DNA of 29,604 bases from a virus: the IMG/VR virus record IMGVR_UViG_3300010370_000166, positions 1 to 29,604 of that record. One strand, written 5' to 3'. Of the stretch, positions 1 to 7,373 are shown piece by piece (the first letter of the stretch is position 1; each line of letters opens with the position of its first letter). The notes below the pieces were generated by a model. That model was given only the letters and a program-made list of their open reading frames with translations. It had not been told where the DNA came from and did no database searches. The translations under genes and the position numbers were made by a program.

Positions 1-94
1 ACGCGCGAGGCCTCCAAGCGCACAGTCGTGGCAGGCGGGCGGGCACAGCATGCCCGTTGGGCATATGCGTTTAAAAAACGCGGGGGCCGGGCCA

Positions 95-365
95 ATTGTC
101 ACAGTTGGGAGGGTGGGGTTACACAGCGTAGTGGCAAATGTGATAATGCTGTGCTAAACAGTCACATTGCGGTCGTTTCTACATGTCTTTAAACGATGAC
201 ATTAAACTGTGACAATCATATCATAGGAAGGCTGGTCCTGTCAATGGGCGGGTAGCCACTTCGTGGCACCCAAAACCAGCTCGTGAATCGGCTTTGGAGG
301 CGGGCGATCATTGTCACAATATTGTCACAATTCCTAGCACTTTTTGACACACAAAATTGTCACAG
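95..365. repeat. Five-copy ATTGTCACA(A/G) site cluster
   Basis: Exact 10-mers ATTGTCACAG or ATTGTCACAA occur at 95-104, 310-319, 321-330 and 356-365 on the plus strand, and at 207-216 on the minus strand. Near matches are TTGACACA at 344-351 and AGTCACA at 160-166. The copies at 310 and 321 are 11 bases apart, one helical turn, so a protein bound to both would sit on the same face. The octamer differs from the usual DnaA box (TTATNCACA). It may be a site for a phage initiator or repressor. Confidence 0.75.
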
Positions 366-392
366 CATTTCGGCCCCGCGAGCGGCCCACAG

Positions 393-456
393 ACCCCCCT
401 TCACATTTTTATGGCCAAAAACAGTGCATTTTTGCACTCAAAAGTGTGAGAGGGGG
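393..456. repeat. Nested inverted repeat, C-run/TTCACA arms
   Basis: The left arm ACCCCCCTTCACA (393-405) is matched by the inverted right arm around 443-456 (GTGTGAGAGGGGGT) with one offset. Between them sits a perfect inner hairpin AGTGCA-TTTT-TGCACT (423-438). A sister structure lies at 584-630. Confidence 0.6.
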
Positions 457-583
457 TGGCTGATTGTGGTGTGAAGGGGGTCGATTGCGTGGATTTTGGT
501 CACTACGCGCAACCGCGGCCCTTGCGGCGTCTGGCTCCGACTTTGCAAAAAATCCAACTCGCGCGCGTTTCCATGCATGGGGG

Positions 584-630
584 ACCCCCCCTCTTCACAT
601 TCTTTTTAGCAGTTTTTGTGAAGGGGGGGT
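584..630. repeat. Inverted repeat, C-run/TTCAC arms, sister of 393-456
   Basis: ACCCCCCC-TC-TTCAC at 584-597 faces GTGAAGGGGGGGT at 618-630, separated by about 20 T-rich bases. Arm sequence and spacing echo the structure at 393-456, so the pair looks like a duplicated element rather than chance. Confidence 0.6.
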
Positions 631-736
631 GGGGGGCTTGTCGGTGGGGATTTTTGGCCGCAAATGGTGCTCGGTGAGGTGGACAAATGGCGGTTTGTAT
701 GTCCACGGTTTAAAGTTTACTGAACGGCTAAACCAC

Positions 737-1822
737 ATGGCTAATAACTCCGAGATAGTTTTGCTGCGGGACAGCTACGCTCTTCGGGATATAACCTCCG
801 CCGAGTCCCGCGAGAAGCTAAGCCAGACTCTTCTGGAGCTGGACCAGCGCTCCTTTACGGAGTTGGAATTACGACGCTACTTCGATGGATTAAAATTAGC
901 CATGGGTGCTTTTATCCAGAAGGTGACTCTTCTGGAGACGAACATCCTCGATCTTAGAAGAGACCAGGTCGCGGCAGAGAGCCGCATGGAAGCGATGTAT
1001 CTGAAAGCCCAGCTCGAGATCCAGGAGCTCCGATCGGAGATCTCAGAGATGCGATTGAGTAAGGGCCGGATCAATCAGATCGTGAAGGTGGCCAAGGCTC
1101 TGCGCGGTAACGCCTACGCTCCCTACGCTGTTAAATCCCTCGTTGAGGGGGTGATGGCTTCTCCGCAGAATAGTAAAGTTGCTAAGTTAGATACTACAAA
1201 ACTACCGAGCGATTTTACCAACAGACTGGAGTTCGCTCAGCAGAACGGTTTTAAGTGGAATCAGAATAATCGGATACCCAGCAAAGCTACCAAGCAACTA
1301 GAGGTTCTTGAGGAGTGGGAGAATCAGTTCTGCGAGGTGGAGGGCATGACGATGGATCAGGTTCTGGACAAGGCGTACATAACCAACGTGGGGCCGGGAG
1401 CGGTGGCCGGAGCGCTGATGCTGCTTGAGCGGGAGTTAGGCGCGCTCCTACCGGAGCGCAAGACCCTCTCGATATTCAACTGCTACCAGCGAGCTGTAAA
1501 ACTATACAACGAGAAAACGGCAGAGAGGGCCCTCTGCCCGTCCCCTACTTTCGATATTAAAAGCCTTGTTTTCGCGGCTTTTTGCCACCTCCCTATAGAG
1601 GAGATAGAAGACATAGAAAAGCGGTTCAAAACTCGGATTTTAAGCACGACGGAGCAGGCCATCTCAGCCATCAAAAAAACGGTATCCAGGTCCATTCTCC
1701 CCGCTTTTGTGCAATGGCGCGAGGAGGATGAATCGGATACCGAAAAGATGTATTCTCTGCAGTCTGGAGAGTACGACTCTCAGCTGGAAAGTTTTGTGGT
1801 TAGGTACAAGCTTACCAGCTAA
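737..1822 (+). CDS. Coiled-coil protein of unknown function
   Basis: The start is taken at ATG 737 (361 residues, MANNSEIVLL...). The frame stays open back to 464, but that stretch is low-complexity and crosses the repeat region. Residues about 20-110 are rich in charged heptads (for example DLRRDQVAAESRMEAM and LEIQELRSEISEMRL), indicating a long coiled coil. The rest is mixed alpha-helical with a conserved-looking segment around VGPGAVAGALMLLEREL. There is no signal peptide or membrane segment. Two perfect hairpins (679-706, 707-734) sit directly upstream of the start and there is no Shine-Dalgarno sequence. It converges with the next gene with no spacer: the two stop codons are adjacent at 1820-1825. 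I do not recognise the family. Confidence 0.75.
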   Translation: MANNSEIVLLRDSYALRDITSAESREKLSQTLLELDQRSFTELELRRYFDGLKLAMGAFIQKVTLLETNILDLRRDQVAAESRMEAMYLKAQLEIQELRSEISEMRLSKGRINQIVKVAKALRGNAYAPYAVKSLVEGVMASPQNSKVAKLDTTKLPSDFTNRLEFAQQNGFKWNQNNRIPSKATKQLEVLEEWENQFCEVEGMTMDQVLDKAYITNVGPGAVAGALMLLERELGALLPERKTLSIFNCYQRAVKLYNEKTAERALCPSPTFDIKSLVFAAFCHLPIEEIEDIEKRFKTRILSTTEQAISAIKKTVSRSILPAFVQWREEDESDTEKMYSLQSGEYDSQLESFVVRYKLTS

Positions 1823-3070
1823 CTACAGGATGTAAGTATCATCGTCTAGGCTGATCACCTTACGAGTGGAACACTTGGTATAGAGGAGGCGCTCGACATC
1901 GATAGAGTTTTTGGCGTAGATGTGATTATTTACGTCATTGAGGATCTTGTACTTGGTATTGGAGTCGCTGGCACTCGCCCAGTTACCTAAGCAACCAGCT
2001 CTGCAGAAGAACTCCTTTACCTCGATCTCGCACTTATCAAGCTCATCCATAGTTTTGTCGTTCGTAAGAACGAGTCCAAATCTGGAGAACTTCTGATCTT
2101 CTAGTCCGTACGCTTTGACAAATTTATAAGCGTCCGTGAGATCTTGGGAGGTTGTCGGTCCGTTCTTCTTGATGAATTTGAAGTTCAGTAGATGAGTGAC
2201 GATGCATCCCACCGCTCTAAGATTATCAACCACAAGACTTATTTTGCTTCCCACGACTTTGATCATATGCCGTAGAGTCGCGGCGTAAAGATCCCCAGCC
2301 CAACTTAGTACTTCCTGAGTTGTAAAGGAGTTCCACATCCAGTGCATGGTGTGTGACCTACTCACGAGAAGAAGCTTGCCTAAAAGCCTCGGGATAAAGT
2401 CTCTCTGAAAGGAGTCGGTTGCGTACGCGCAGTGGAGTTTCTTGATGTACTTTGTGAATGTCGACTTGGACGCTGAGGTTGATCCCAAGCCGTAATTGCT
2501 CAGCCCAGCAAACACCTCCTCCTGAGTAATGACATTCTCGTTGCTCAGAATGATCAGAGTCTCCAGGGAGAAAGGCCAAGTCGTGCCGTAGTTTAGCGCG
2601 GACCGGTAGATCTCCTGAACTTTCCCCAGAGTCGCCGGCGTCTTAATCGCCCTTCTAAAAGCCCCGAGGGACATGTACTGAACACACTTATCTAAGCTCG
2701 CCGAATCGAGATTGGGGCTCAGCAGTATCGCCCAACCAAAATAATCCTGGGACTGTGTCCTTGAGAACCCTAACGTGCCTCTGTTGGTCAGTAGAAAGTC
2801 CCAGGGGTTGTTATAGGCTGCGGAGACTTTCATCAGCCAGGGGTCATCGTCGAATAACTCGAGCATGGAGAACCCCGGATTGCTCAGCACTTCCTCTAGA
2901 TAGAGCCGAGCCGCTTCCTTCAGGAGCCTTGGGCCAGCGTTGGGATTGCTGGCCACGGCTTTTCTTACTTTTACCGACCTACTCGTCCTCCAGAGCGCAA
3001 AGAGCTTGTTCTCCGAAGTGCTCTCATCGAGAGCCAAAGCGAGGTCTTTTTTAGTATCGCTGGAGGGCAT
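1823..3070 (-). CDS. Helical-repeat protein, function unknown
   Basis: 415 residues, leftward. The N-terminal part has VRKAVASNPNAGPRLLKEA followed by a second weaker unit, EEVLSNPGFSMLELF. This resembles the variant leucine-rich (LRV/HEAT-like) repeat consensus of the type VRxAVAxNPxxxxxLLxxLA. The rest is alpha-helical with many aromatic residues and no catalytic motif I can name. It is the last gene of a three-gene leftward unit; its start lies 1 base beyond the stop of the zinc-finger gene, so translation is probably coupled. A protein-protein interaction role is inferred from the repeat fold only. Confidence 0.75.
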   Translation of the reverse strand: MPSSDTKKDLALALDESTSENKLFALWRTSRSVKVRKAVASNPNAGPRLLKEAARLYLEEVLSNPGFSMLELFDDDPWLMKVSAAYNNPWDFLLTNRGTLGFSRTQSQDYFGWAILLSPNLDSASLDKCVQYMSLGAFRRAIKTPATLGKVQEIYRSALNYGTTWPFSLETLIILSNENVITQEEVFAGLSNYGLGSTSASKSTFTKYIKKLHCAYATDSFQRDFIPRLLGKLLLVSRSHTMHWMWNSFTTQEVLSWAGDLYAATLRHMIKVVGSKISLVVDNLRAVGCIVTHLLNFKFIKKNGPTTSQDLTDAYKFVKAYGLEDQKFSRFGLVLTNDKTMDELDKCEIEVKEFFCRAGCLGNWASASDSNTKYKILNDVNNHIYAKNSIDVERLLYTKCSTRKVISLDDDTYIL

Positions 3071-3071
3071 A

Positions 3072-3296
3072 TCACCGACCCCGCTTGCGGTCGGTCATCA
3101 GTTTGAGAAAGATATCGTACCACATCTCACGGGAGCACTCCTCGCTGCAGCAGTACTCCACGGCATACACGGACTTATAGTGGGTCTTTTTTCCGCACAC
3201 TCCGCAGTAACCCATCTTATGCTGCTGGCGATACACGTCTCCTTGGTACTCGACCCAGAGCTTATTTCGGAAGAGGGATTTTAGTTGCTGTGCCAT
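3072..3296 (-). CDS. Small zinc-finger protein (treble-clef-like)
   Basis: 74 residues. Cysteines lie in the pattern CGVCG (C31, C34) and YCCSEEC (C49, C50, C54), resembling a treble-clef or zinc-ribbon knuckle followed by a helix, with a basic tail (DRKRGR). Zinc binding is inferred from the spacing. It is the middle gene of the leftward unit and may act on nucleic acid or as a small regulator together with the ribbon-helix-helix protein upstream. The family is not recognised. Confidence 0.75.
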   Translation of the reverse strand: MAQQLKSLFRNKLWVEYQGDVYRQQHKMGYCGVCGKKTHYKSVYAVEYCCSEECSREMWYDIFLKLMTDRKRGR

Positions 3297-3319
3297 TTTA
3301 CTGGGCTAATTACGCCTCT

Positions 3320-3586
3320 CTATTCTACTCCCTTTGGCGGGATCAAGTCAACTAGCTCCTCGGCCGGTTTACGTTCAGTAACAAACCGGTCCCGCGCTTT
3401 GCGCTTCTTATCCCTCACCCTCTTCAGCTCCCTTCTCGCCAGGGCGAATATCCTCCACATCACCTCGGACATCGAGGCGTCCTCGAATAGGTCTCTCCAC
3501 TCATCGAGCTGCGCAGCGACCTCTTCGCGAACGCGAATAGTTCTGTACTTAATCGGTTTCTGATTGGAGTCCTTTAGAGAAAGCAC
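3320..3586 (-). CDS. Ribbon-helix-helix-like DNA-binding protein
   Basis: 88 residues. Residues 14-55 show a short strand (YRTIRVREEV) followed by two amphipathic helices (AAQLDEWRDLF and SMSEVMWRIFALARREL), the layout of MetJ/Arc-type repressors, then a very basic linker (KRVRDKKRKARD). It is first in the leftward three-gene unit and starts about 30 bases downstream of a minus-strand extended -10 box that overlaps the opposing promoter. A dimeric RHH protein at that divergent promoter could regulate itself; this is inference. Confidence 0.7.
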   Translation of the reverse strand: MLSLKDSNQKPIKYRTIRVREEVAAQLDEWRDLFEDASMSEVMWRIFALARRELKRVRDKKRKARDRFVTERKPAEELVDLIPPKGVE

Positions 3587-3613
3587 GGGATTAGTTGCGA
3601 CTTAATGGTTTAT

Positions 3614-3624
3614 GGTATTATATC
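3614..3624. promoter_or_regulatory. Overlapping divergent extended -10 promoters
   Basis: On the plus strand TGGTATTAT (-10 TATTAT at 3616-3621) faces the gene starting at 3649. On the minus strand the same bases read TGATATAAT (-10 TATAAT at 3622-3617), facing the gene starting at 3586. Both carry the TG extension. No clear -35 box is seen on either side, and two polymerases could not occupy the site at once. Confidence 0.6.
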
Positions 3625-3648
3625 ACGATACACTTTAACCCACATTTC

Positions 3649-4002
3649 ATGAGAAAGGAGCGGTACTGGCCCGAGATCTACGTAGACGCTGCCTTCCTCG
3701 ATAGGGGAGACATCATCAATAAGGTACTCCGCGTCGATGAGGAGACGTACAATGTCAACTTCGAGCATCCGGTCCTCGGTCAGGTCGTGGAGATATACGA
3801 AATCGTCGATGATGATACTCTATGCCTGAAGTCCGTCTACCCGATAGAGATGCAGGATGATCAGGATCAGATCGATATCGCTAAGGACTACTACAACAAC
3901 TTCCTTCTCGATGGCCAGGAGACGTACCTGGAGTACTTCAATGAGGAGATCGGCTACTTCCTCCTGTCACGAAATGTGAAGGAGACGGACAGTAAGCTCT
4001 GA
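3649..4002 (+). CDS. Small acidic protein, function unknown
   Basis: 117 residues from ATG 3649 (MRKERYWPEIYVDAAFLDRG...). A TTG start at 3595 is possible on paper but lies upstream of the -10 box, so 3649 is preferred. The leader would be only about 20 bases with no Shine-Dalgarno sequence. The protein is acidic and beta-rich in its first half (KVLRVDEETYNVNFEHPVL, EIYEIVDDDTLCLKSVY), resembling small barrel-like phage proteins, with a helical second half (QDQIDIAKDYYNNFLL). The family is not recognised. It precedes the topoisomerase gene. Confidence 0.7.
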   Translation: MRKERYWPEIYVDAAFLDRGDIINKVLRVDEETYNVNFEHPVLGQVVEIYEIVDDDTLCLKSVYPIEMQDDQDQIDIAKDYYNNFLLDGQETYLEYFNEEIGYFLLSRNVKETDSKL

Positions 4003-4007
4003 ACGTG

Positions 4008-4016
4008 TGATAGAAT
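4008..4016 (+). promoter_or_regulatory. Extended -10 promoter (TGATAGAAT)
   Basis: TG-A-TAGAAT sits 28 bases before the GTG start of the topoisomerase gene, just after the preceding stop. It has no clear -35 box, as at the other extended -10 sites in the window. Confidence 0.5.
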
Positions 4017-4043
4017 GGCTTGAGATAGTAGTAGGTTGCCGCA

Positions 4044-5942
4044 GTGCCGCTTCAGAACGTCCTTCAAGTTTCCCTTTCGGAAGAGCTTCAGAGTAGTTAT
4101 CTGACGTACTCCGTCGCCATCTTTAACCGAGCTCTTCCAAGTGTCGTTGACGGACTCAAATCCGCTCAGCGTCGCATCATTCTCGGTCTCAAGGACCTTA
4201 GCCTAAAACCCGATGGACAATACAAGAAAGTCTCAAGGCTCGAGGGCCACGTCCTCGGCTCCTACCACCCGCAGGGTGGATGCGCCGGAACGGCTATTAA
4301 CATGGGCCAATCTGTGGCCTTTCGTTACCTACTCACTGATATACACGGGAACGTTGGTGGTAGCATTCAATCCGGGCCGAGTGTTGGACAATCCATTTCT
4401 GAGGACGCTCCTGCCGCTGCACGATATCTTGAGGTCAAGTCAACAGCGCTGACTCAGCGCATGCTGGTGGACGAGATCGATAAGCACTCCTGCCAGTGGA
4501 GGGATAACTACGACGGCTCGACAAAGGAGGTAGTAGAGATTGTCCCGATGCTTCCTAGCCTCCTCATCAACGGGGCTCAGGGCATCGCCGCTGGCTACGC
4601 CTGCCATCACATCTCGTATAATCTCGGTGAAGTGATCAAAGGGGTGACGGAGTACATCAAGAATCCCCGCCTCACCTCCAAGTCTCTCTTCAAGTTCATC
4701 AAAGGACCCGATCTTCCCAACGGTGCCCGGATCCTCAACGACGATTGCGTCTTCCAAGCCTTCGATAAGGGCTCAGGATCGTTGAAAATCTATGGAACAT
4801 GGGAGGTTAAGAAGATCGCCCATGGCAAAAGGTCCACACGAGATGCTATTATTATTACCTCTCTGGCTAGCGGGAGCTCGGAGCGATTCCTCGAAAAACT
4901 CAAGGAAGGAGTGGAGAGTGAGAAGATTGTTGGAGTTATCGACGCCCAAGACCACTCGTCCCGCGACGGTATTGAGATTCAAGTCATCCTGAAGACGGGT
5001 ACCGACCCACAGGAGGTAATCGGTCAGCTCCTGGCCTTTACGAATCTCTACGACACCATAGGTGTTAACGCTACGGCCATCTCCGGCTGCCTTCCCACCA
5101 TCTTCGGAGTCAAGGACATCATCGCGGAGTGGTACGATGCCCGATGCGAAGCACTTCGTAACCGCTACAGGGCCGAATGCGACCGCCTCAATGACAAAAT
5201 CCATATCCTCGATGGCCTTCTGACCATCCTCGCGGACATCGATGAGGTGGTGAAGCTGATCCGCTCCTCCAAGACCAAAGAGACGGCAGCCGAGAAGCTG
5301 AAAAAGCGGTGGAAATTGAGCGATGCTCAGACCTCCGCGGTGCTGGCAATGCCGCTCAGCCGACTCGTTAACGCGGAGAAGCTCGAACTACAGTCCCAGA
5401 AGTTCGATCTGGAGGTCCAGGTGGCCCTTCTGATGGGTATTATTGGAGATCAGGCTCAGATGAACGCCCATATCATCGCCCAAGTCGAGTCGCTGAAGGA
5501 ATTTGCGGACAAACGTCGGACTAAAATCGTCGATAAGTCGGAGATCGGTGTGGAAAAGGCGAAAACGACCACATCGAGTGGCACCCGTAGGGTGAAATTA
5601 CCCTCAGCCAAGGACAAAATCAAGGAGGAGGGGAAGAAGATGGGGATGAAGAGGACAGAACTCGCGAAATTCTTCGCGGATAATGCTGGTAGTACCGACA
5701 TAAAGGCAAAGTGGAGTCAATTTGTAGAGGACTGGAAGCACGAAAAGTCCCTAAGTACCCGAGAAGGGCGCGCGGAGCGCAAAACCCAGCTCGAGAAGAT
5801 GAAGCAAGACGCCATTAAGCGCGGATTGCCGAAAAGAGGGCAGCATTGCTGGAATAAATTCATGGAAGGCCGGGAGAAAGACCGCCTTAAGGACCTCGAA
5901 GTGGCAATCAAAGACTGGATGGCCAACATAACAGCCATCTGA
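4044..5942 (+). CDS. Type IIA DNA topoisomerase, A/medium subunit (gp52/GyrA-like) with C-terminal extension
   Basis: 632 residues from GTG 4044. The protein matches the breakage-reunion domain of GyrA/ParC/T4 gp52: QRRI at 42-45, EGHVLGSYHPQG at 67-78, the catalytic AAARYLE with R127-Y128 (the tyrosine that attacks DNA), and PSLLINGAQGIAAGYAC in the toprim-facing region. The coiled-coil gate follows to about residue 480. T4 gp52 is about 440 residues; here roughly 150-190 extra Lys/Arg-rich residues follow (VKLPSAKDKIKEEGKKMG...) instead of the GyrA beta-pinwheel. The ATPase (large) subunit is not in this window. It probably relieves supercoiling during phage replication. Next to it is a T4-type glucosyltransferase homologue. 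Confidence 0.93.
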   Translation: MPLQNVLQVSLSEELQSSYLTYSVAIFNRALPSVVDGLKSAQRRIILGLKDLSLKPDGQYKKVSRLEGHVLGSYHPQGGCAGTAINMGQSVAFRYLLTDIHGNVGGSIQSGPSVGQSISEDAPAAARYLEVKSTALTQRMLVDEIDKHSCQWRDNYDGSTKEVVEIVPMLPSLLINGAQGIAAGYACHHISYNLGEVIKGVTEYIKNPRLTSKSLFKFIKGPDLPNGARILNDDCVFQAFDKGSGSLKIYGTWEVKKIAHGKRSTRDAIIITSLASGSSERFLEKLKEGVESEKIVGVIDAQDHSSRDGIEIQVILKTGTDPQEVIGQLLAFTNLYDTIGVNATAISGCLPTIFGVKDIIAEWYDARCEALRNRYRAECDRLNDKIHILDGLLTILADIDEVVKLIRSSKTKETAAEKLKKRWKLSDAQTSAVLAMPLSRLVNAEKLELQSQKFDLEVQVALLMGIIGDQAQMNAHIIAQVESLKEFADKRRTKIVDKSEIGVEKAKTTTSSGTRRVKLPSAKDKIKEEGKKMGMKRTELAKFFADNAGSTDIKAKWSQFVEDWKHEKSLSTREGRAERKTQLEKMKQDAIKRGLPKRGQHCWNKFMEGREKDRLKDLEVAIKDWMANITAI

Positions 5943-5976
5943 GCGGTTTAAAGCGTAACATAAGCCACTACTTTAA

Positions 5977-7248
5977 ATGAAATTGCCCAGAACGGCCATA
6001 TTAATGCTCCGTGGAGTGGAGGGATGTGGGGTGAGTACCTACGCCCGCCACTTCAAAGCATTTTTCGACGATAATCAGTCTACGTGTGACATATTTGCTC
6101 TTAATCTGAACGTTGGTCGCCCAGACACCTCCACAGACATAGATATCAAGGTATTTGCCTTCTCCGAAGCCGCGGAGATGGTTCGCAGTATCAATAAAAA
6201 CTACGACTTAGCTCTGGTTTTTAGCGTACCTGCCAAAAATGCGTCTCAAGTGATCGTAGATAACTACGTAGAGTTCATCATCGATCCGATCAAAGTGCCG
6301 AAGTGGATGATCAATCACGACCACCACTTTTTAAGCATCGGCAGGAACGCGGATTACGTTAATGCCATCGAGGCGTGCGATGGGCTTCTCTGCCACTCCC
6401 TCACGGAGACCAAATCCGGCTTCATCTCGTGGTTGAAGAAGAGAAACATCACCAAGCAGGCGAAGAAGATGGATGTTTTCTTCCACGTACCCTTTGTCCA
6501 GGATCTTATGACCCTGGAGAAGGAGGGAAGACATAAACGTCTTATCAACGCCGCTCGTGCCGTGGCGTGGAAGCGTGGAAGCATTGTTCTAAATCTCCAC
6601 AATGTTCTTGCGGACCGCGGATTTGTGACGGAGATGATTGGCTTCGAAAGATCAATTGCCGGTTACTCGCAGCTCAAGAACTACGAGGGAAAAGTGAAGT
6701 GGTATCAGACAAATAACTTCTATAAGCCTGTCAGAGCGCCATCGGCTTTCTCATCGGCTCGGGTTAATAGCGACCTATTCGACTTGATAGATCAGGAAGG
6801 ACAGAATCCTGATTTCATGTACGTTATTGGGTCCTACGACTATAAGAGGGGCCTTAGACGTATCTCGGAGAGCGCCTTTGCCTCCCATCCCCGCTCCTTC
6901 GAGCACAATAATCTCGATTACGGAAATAATTTCGAGTACCAAGGCCTGGAAGCGGCCCTGCTCGCAGTCCCTGTCTTTCACCGCCACTTCCTTGAGACTG
7001 TTACGCTGCCAGGAACGGACACTACACTGAGTTCCACAGGTGTTTTTCTATCAGTCGATGACGACAACCGCCACTTGAAGGAAGGAGGTCCGCAAGTTCT
7101 GGAGCCGGAGAGATTCGCTCAAATCCTCGACGAGGTGTGGAACGATCACACCGAGTACTATCGGATGAGAAGGAACTCCGTGGACCTTATCCGTGCTTAC
7201 TACTCCTCCGACGCTGTGGTCCCGCGGCTACTATCCGCTCTGTCATAG
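5977..7248 (+). CDS. T4 alpha-glucosyltransferase-like protein (DNA glycosyltransferase family)
   Basis: 423 residues. The N-terminus (LRGVEGCGVSTYARHF, residues 11-26) parallels the start of T4 Agt (ARGLEGCGV...). VFSVPAKNAS (81-90) and the NHDHHFLSIGRN block (113-124) match the T4 NSVPATS and QHDHSVLSLRRN regions, with H114-D115 in the same place as the T4 active-site pair. A C-terminal FEYQGLEAALLAVPVF block (319-334) is the GT-B donor-site region. T4 Agt moves glucose from UDP-glucose onto 5-hydroxymethylcytosine in DNA. The base modified here is not known: no hydroxymethylase is visible in the window. It lies 34 bases downstream of the topoisomerase gene with no promoter of its own evident. 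Confidence 0.8.
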   Translation: MKLPRTAILMLRGVEGCGVSTYARHFKAFFDDNQSTCDIFALNLNVGRPDTSTDIDIKVFAFSEAAEMVRSINKNYDLALVFSVPAKNASQVIVDNYVEFIIDPIKVPKWMINHDHHFLSIGRNADYVNAIEACDGLLCHSLTETKSGFISWLKKRNITKQAKKMDVFFHVPFVQDLMTLEKEGRHKRLINAARAVAWKRGSIVLNLHNVLADRGFVTEMIGFERSIAGYSQLKNYEGKVKWYQTNNFYKPVRAPSAFSSARVNSDLFDLIDQEGQNPDFMYVIGSYDYKRGLRRISESAFASHPRSFEHNNLDYGNNFEYQGLEAALLAVPVFHRHFLETVTLPGTDTTLSSTGVFLSVDDDNRHLKEGGPQVLEPERFAQILDEVWNDHTEYYRMRRNSVDLIRAYYSSDAVVPRLLSALS

Positions 7249-7306
7249 TTTCCTAACATTTGGTTAAAGGATACGTAGAGAAGTGCGGGTTTCCGGCTTT
7301 TTCCTC

Positions 7307-7312
7307 TATAAT
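7307..7312 (+). promoter_or_regulatory. psbA promoter -10 within a palindrome
   Basis: The -10 box TATAAT (7307-7312) lies inside a perfect inverted repeat CCTCTA-TAA-TAGAGG (7303-7317). No good -35 box is at 17 bases. The leader to the psbA start is about 55 bases. The palindrome could serve as an operator or form a 5' hairpin. Confidence 0.6.
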
Positions 7313-7373
7313 AGAGGGGTGGGAGGCCCAACCTTCCTCATTTCTTAGAAACTCGACAACCCGTATTACTACT

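Larger units (their letters stand above)
1..736. other. Non-coding, hairpin-dense G-rich region (candidate origin or control region)
   Basis: I see no convincing gene in this 736-base stretch. An open frame runs in from 464, but its first 91 codons give low-complexity W/G/R-rich protein and I do not accept them. Visible instead are perfect short hairpins (ATGCCC/GGGCAT at 50-64, GCGTTT/AAACGC at 67-81, GCCAC/GTGGC near 256-268, AGTGCA/TGCACT at 423-438, GTGGACA/TGTCCAC at 679-706, GGTTTA/TAAACC at 707-734), two larger C-run/G-run inverted repeats, and a cluster of ATTGTCACA(A/G) sites. Repeated binding sites plus secondary structure in a gene-free stretch are typical of phage origins or master control regions. 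That role is inference. Confidence 0.6.

Noticed and set aside
464-736. N-terminal extension of the first gene through the repeat region
   Set aside because: The encoded residues are low-complexity and follow G-runs and hairpins; a clean ATG at 737 starts the plausible protein.
7281-7305. Possible weak terminator (GCGGGTTTCCGGC then TTTTT) after the glucosyltransferase gene
   Set aside because: The stem is only 5 pairs with a mismatch; not strong enough to call.
7260-7373. 38-residue extension of D1
   Set aside because: It crosses the promoter, and the numbering of all D1 functional residues fits exactly with the start at 7374.
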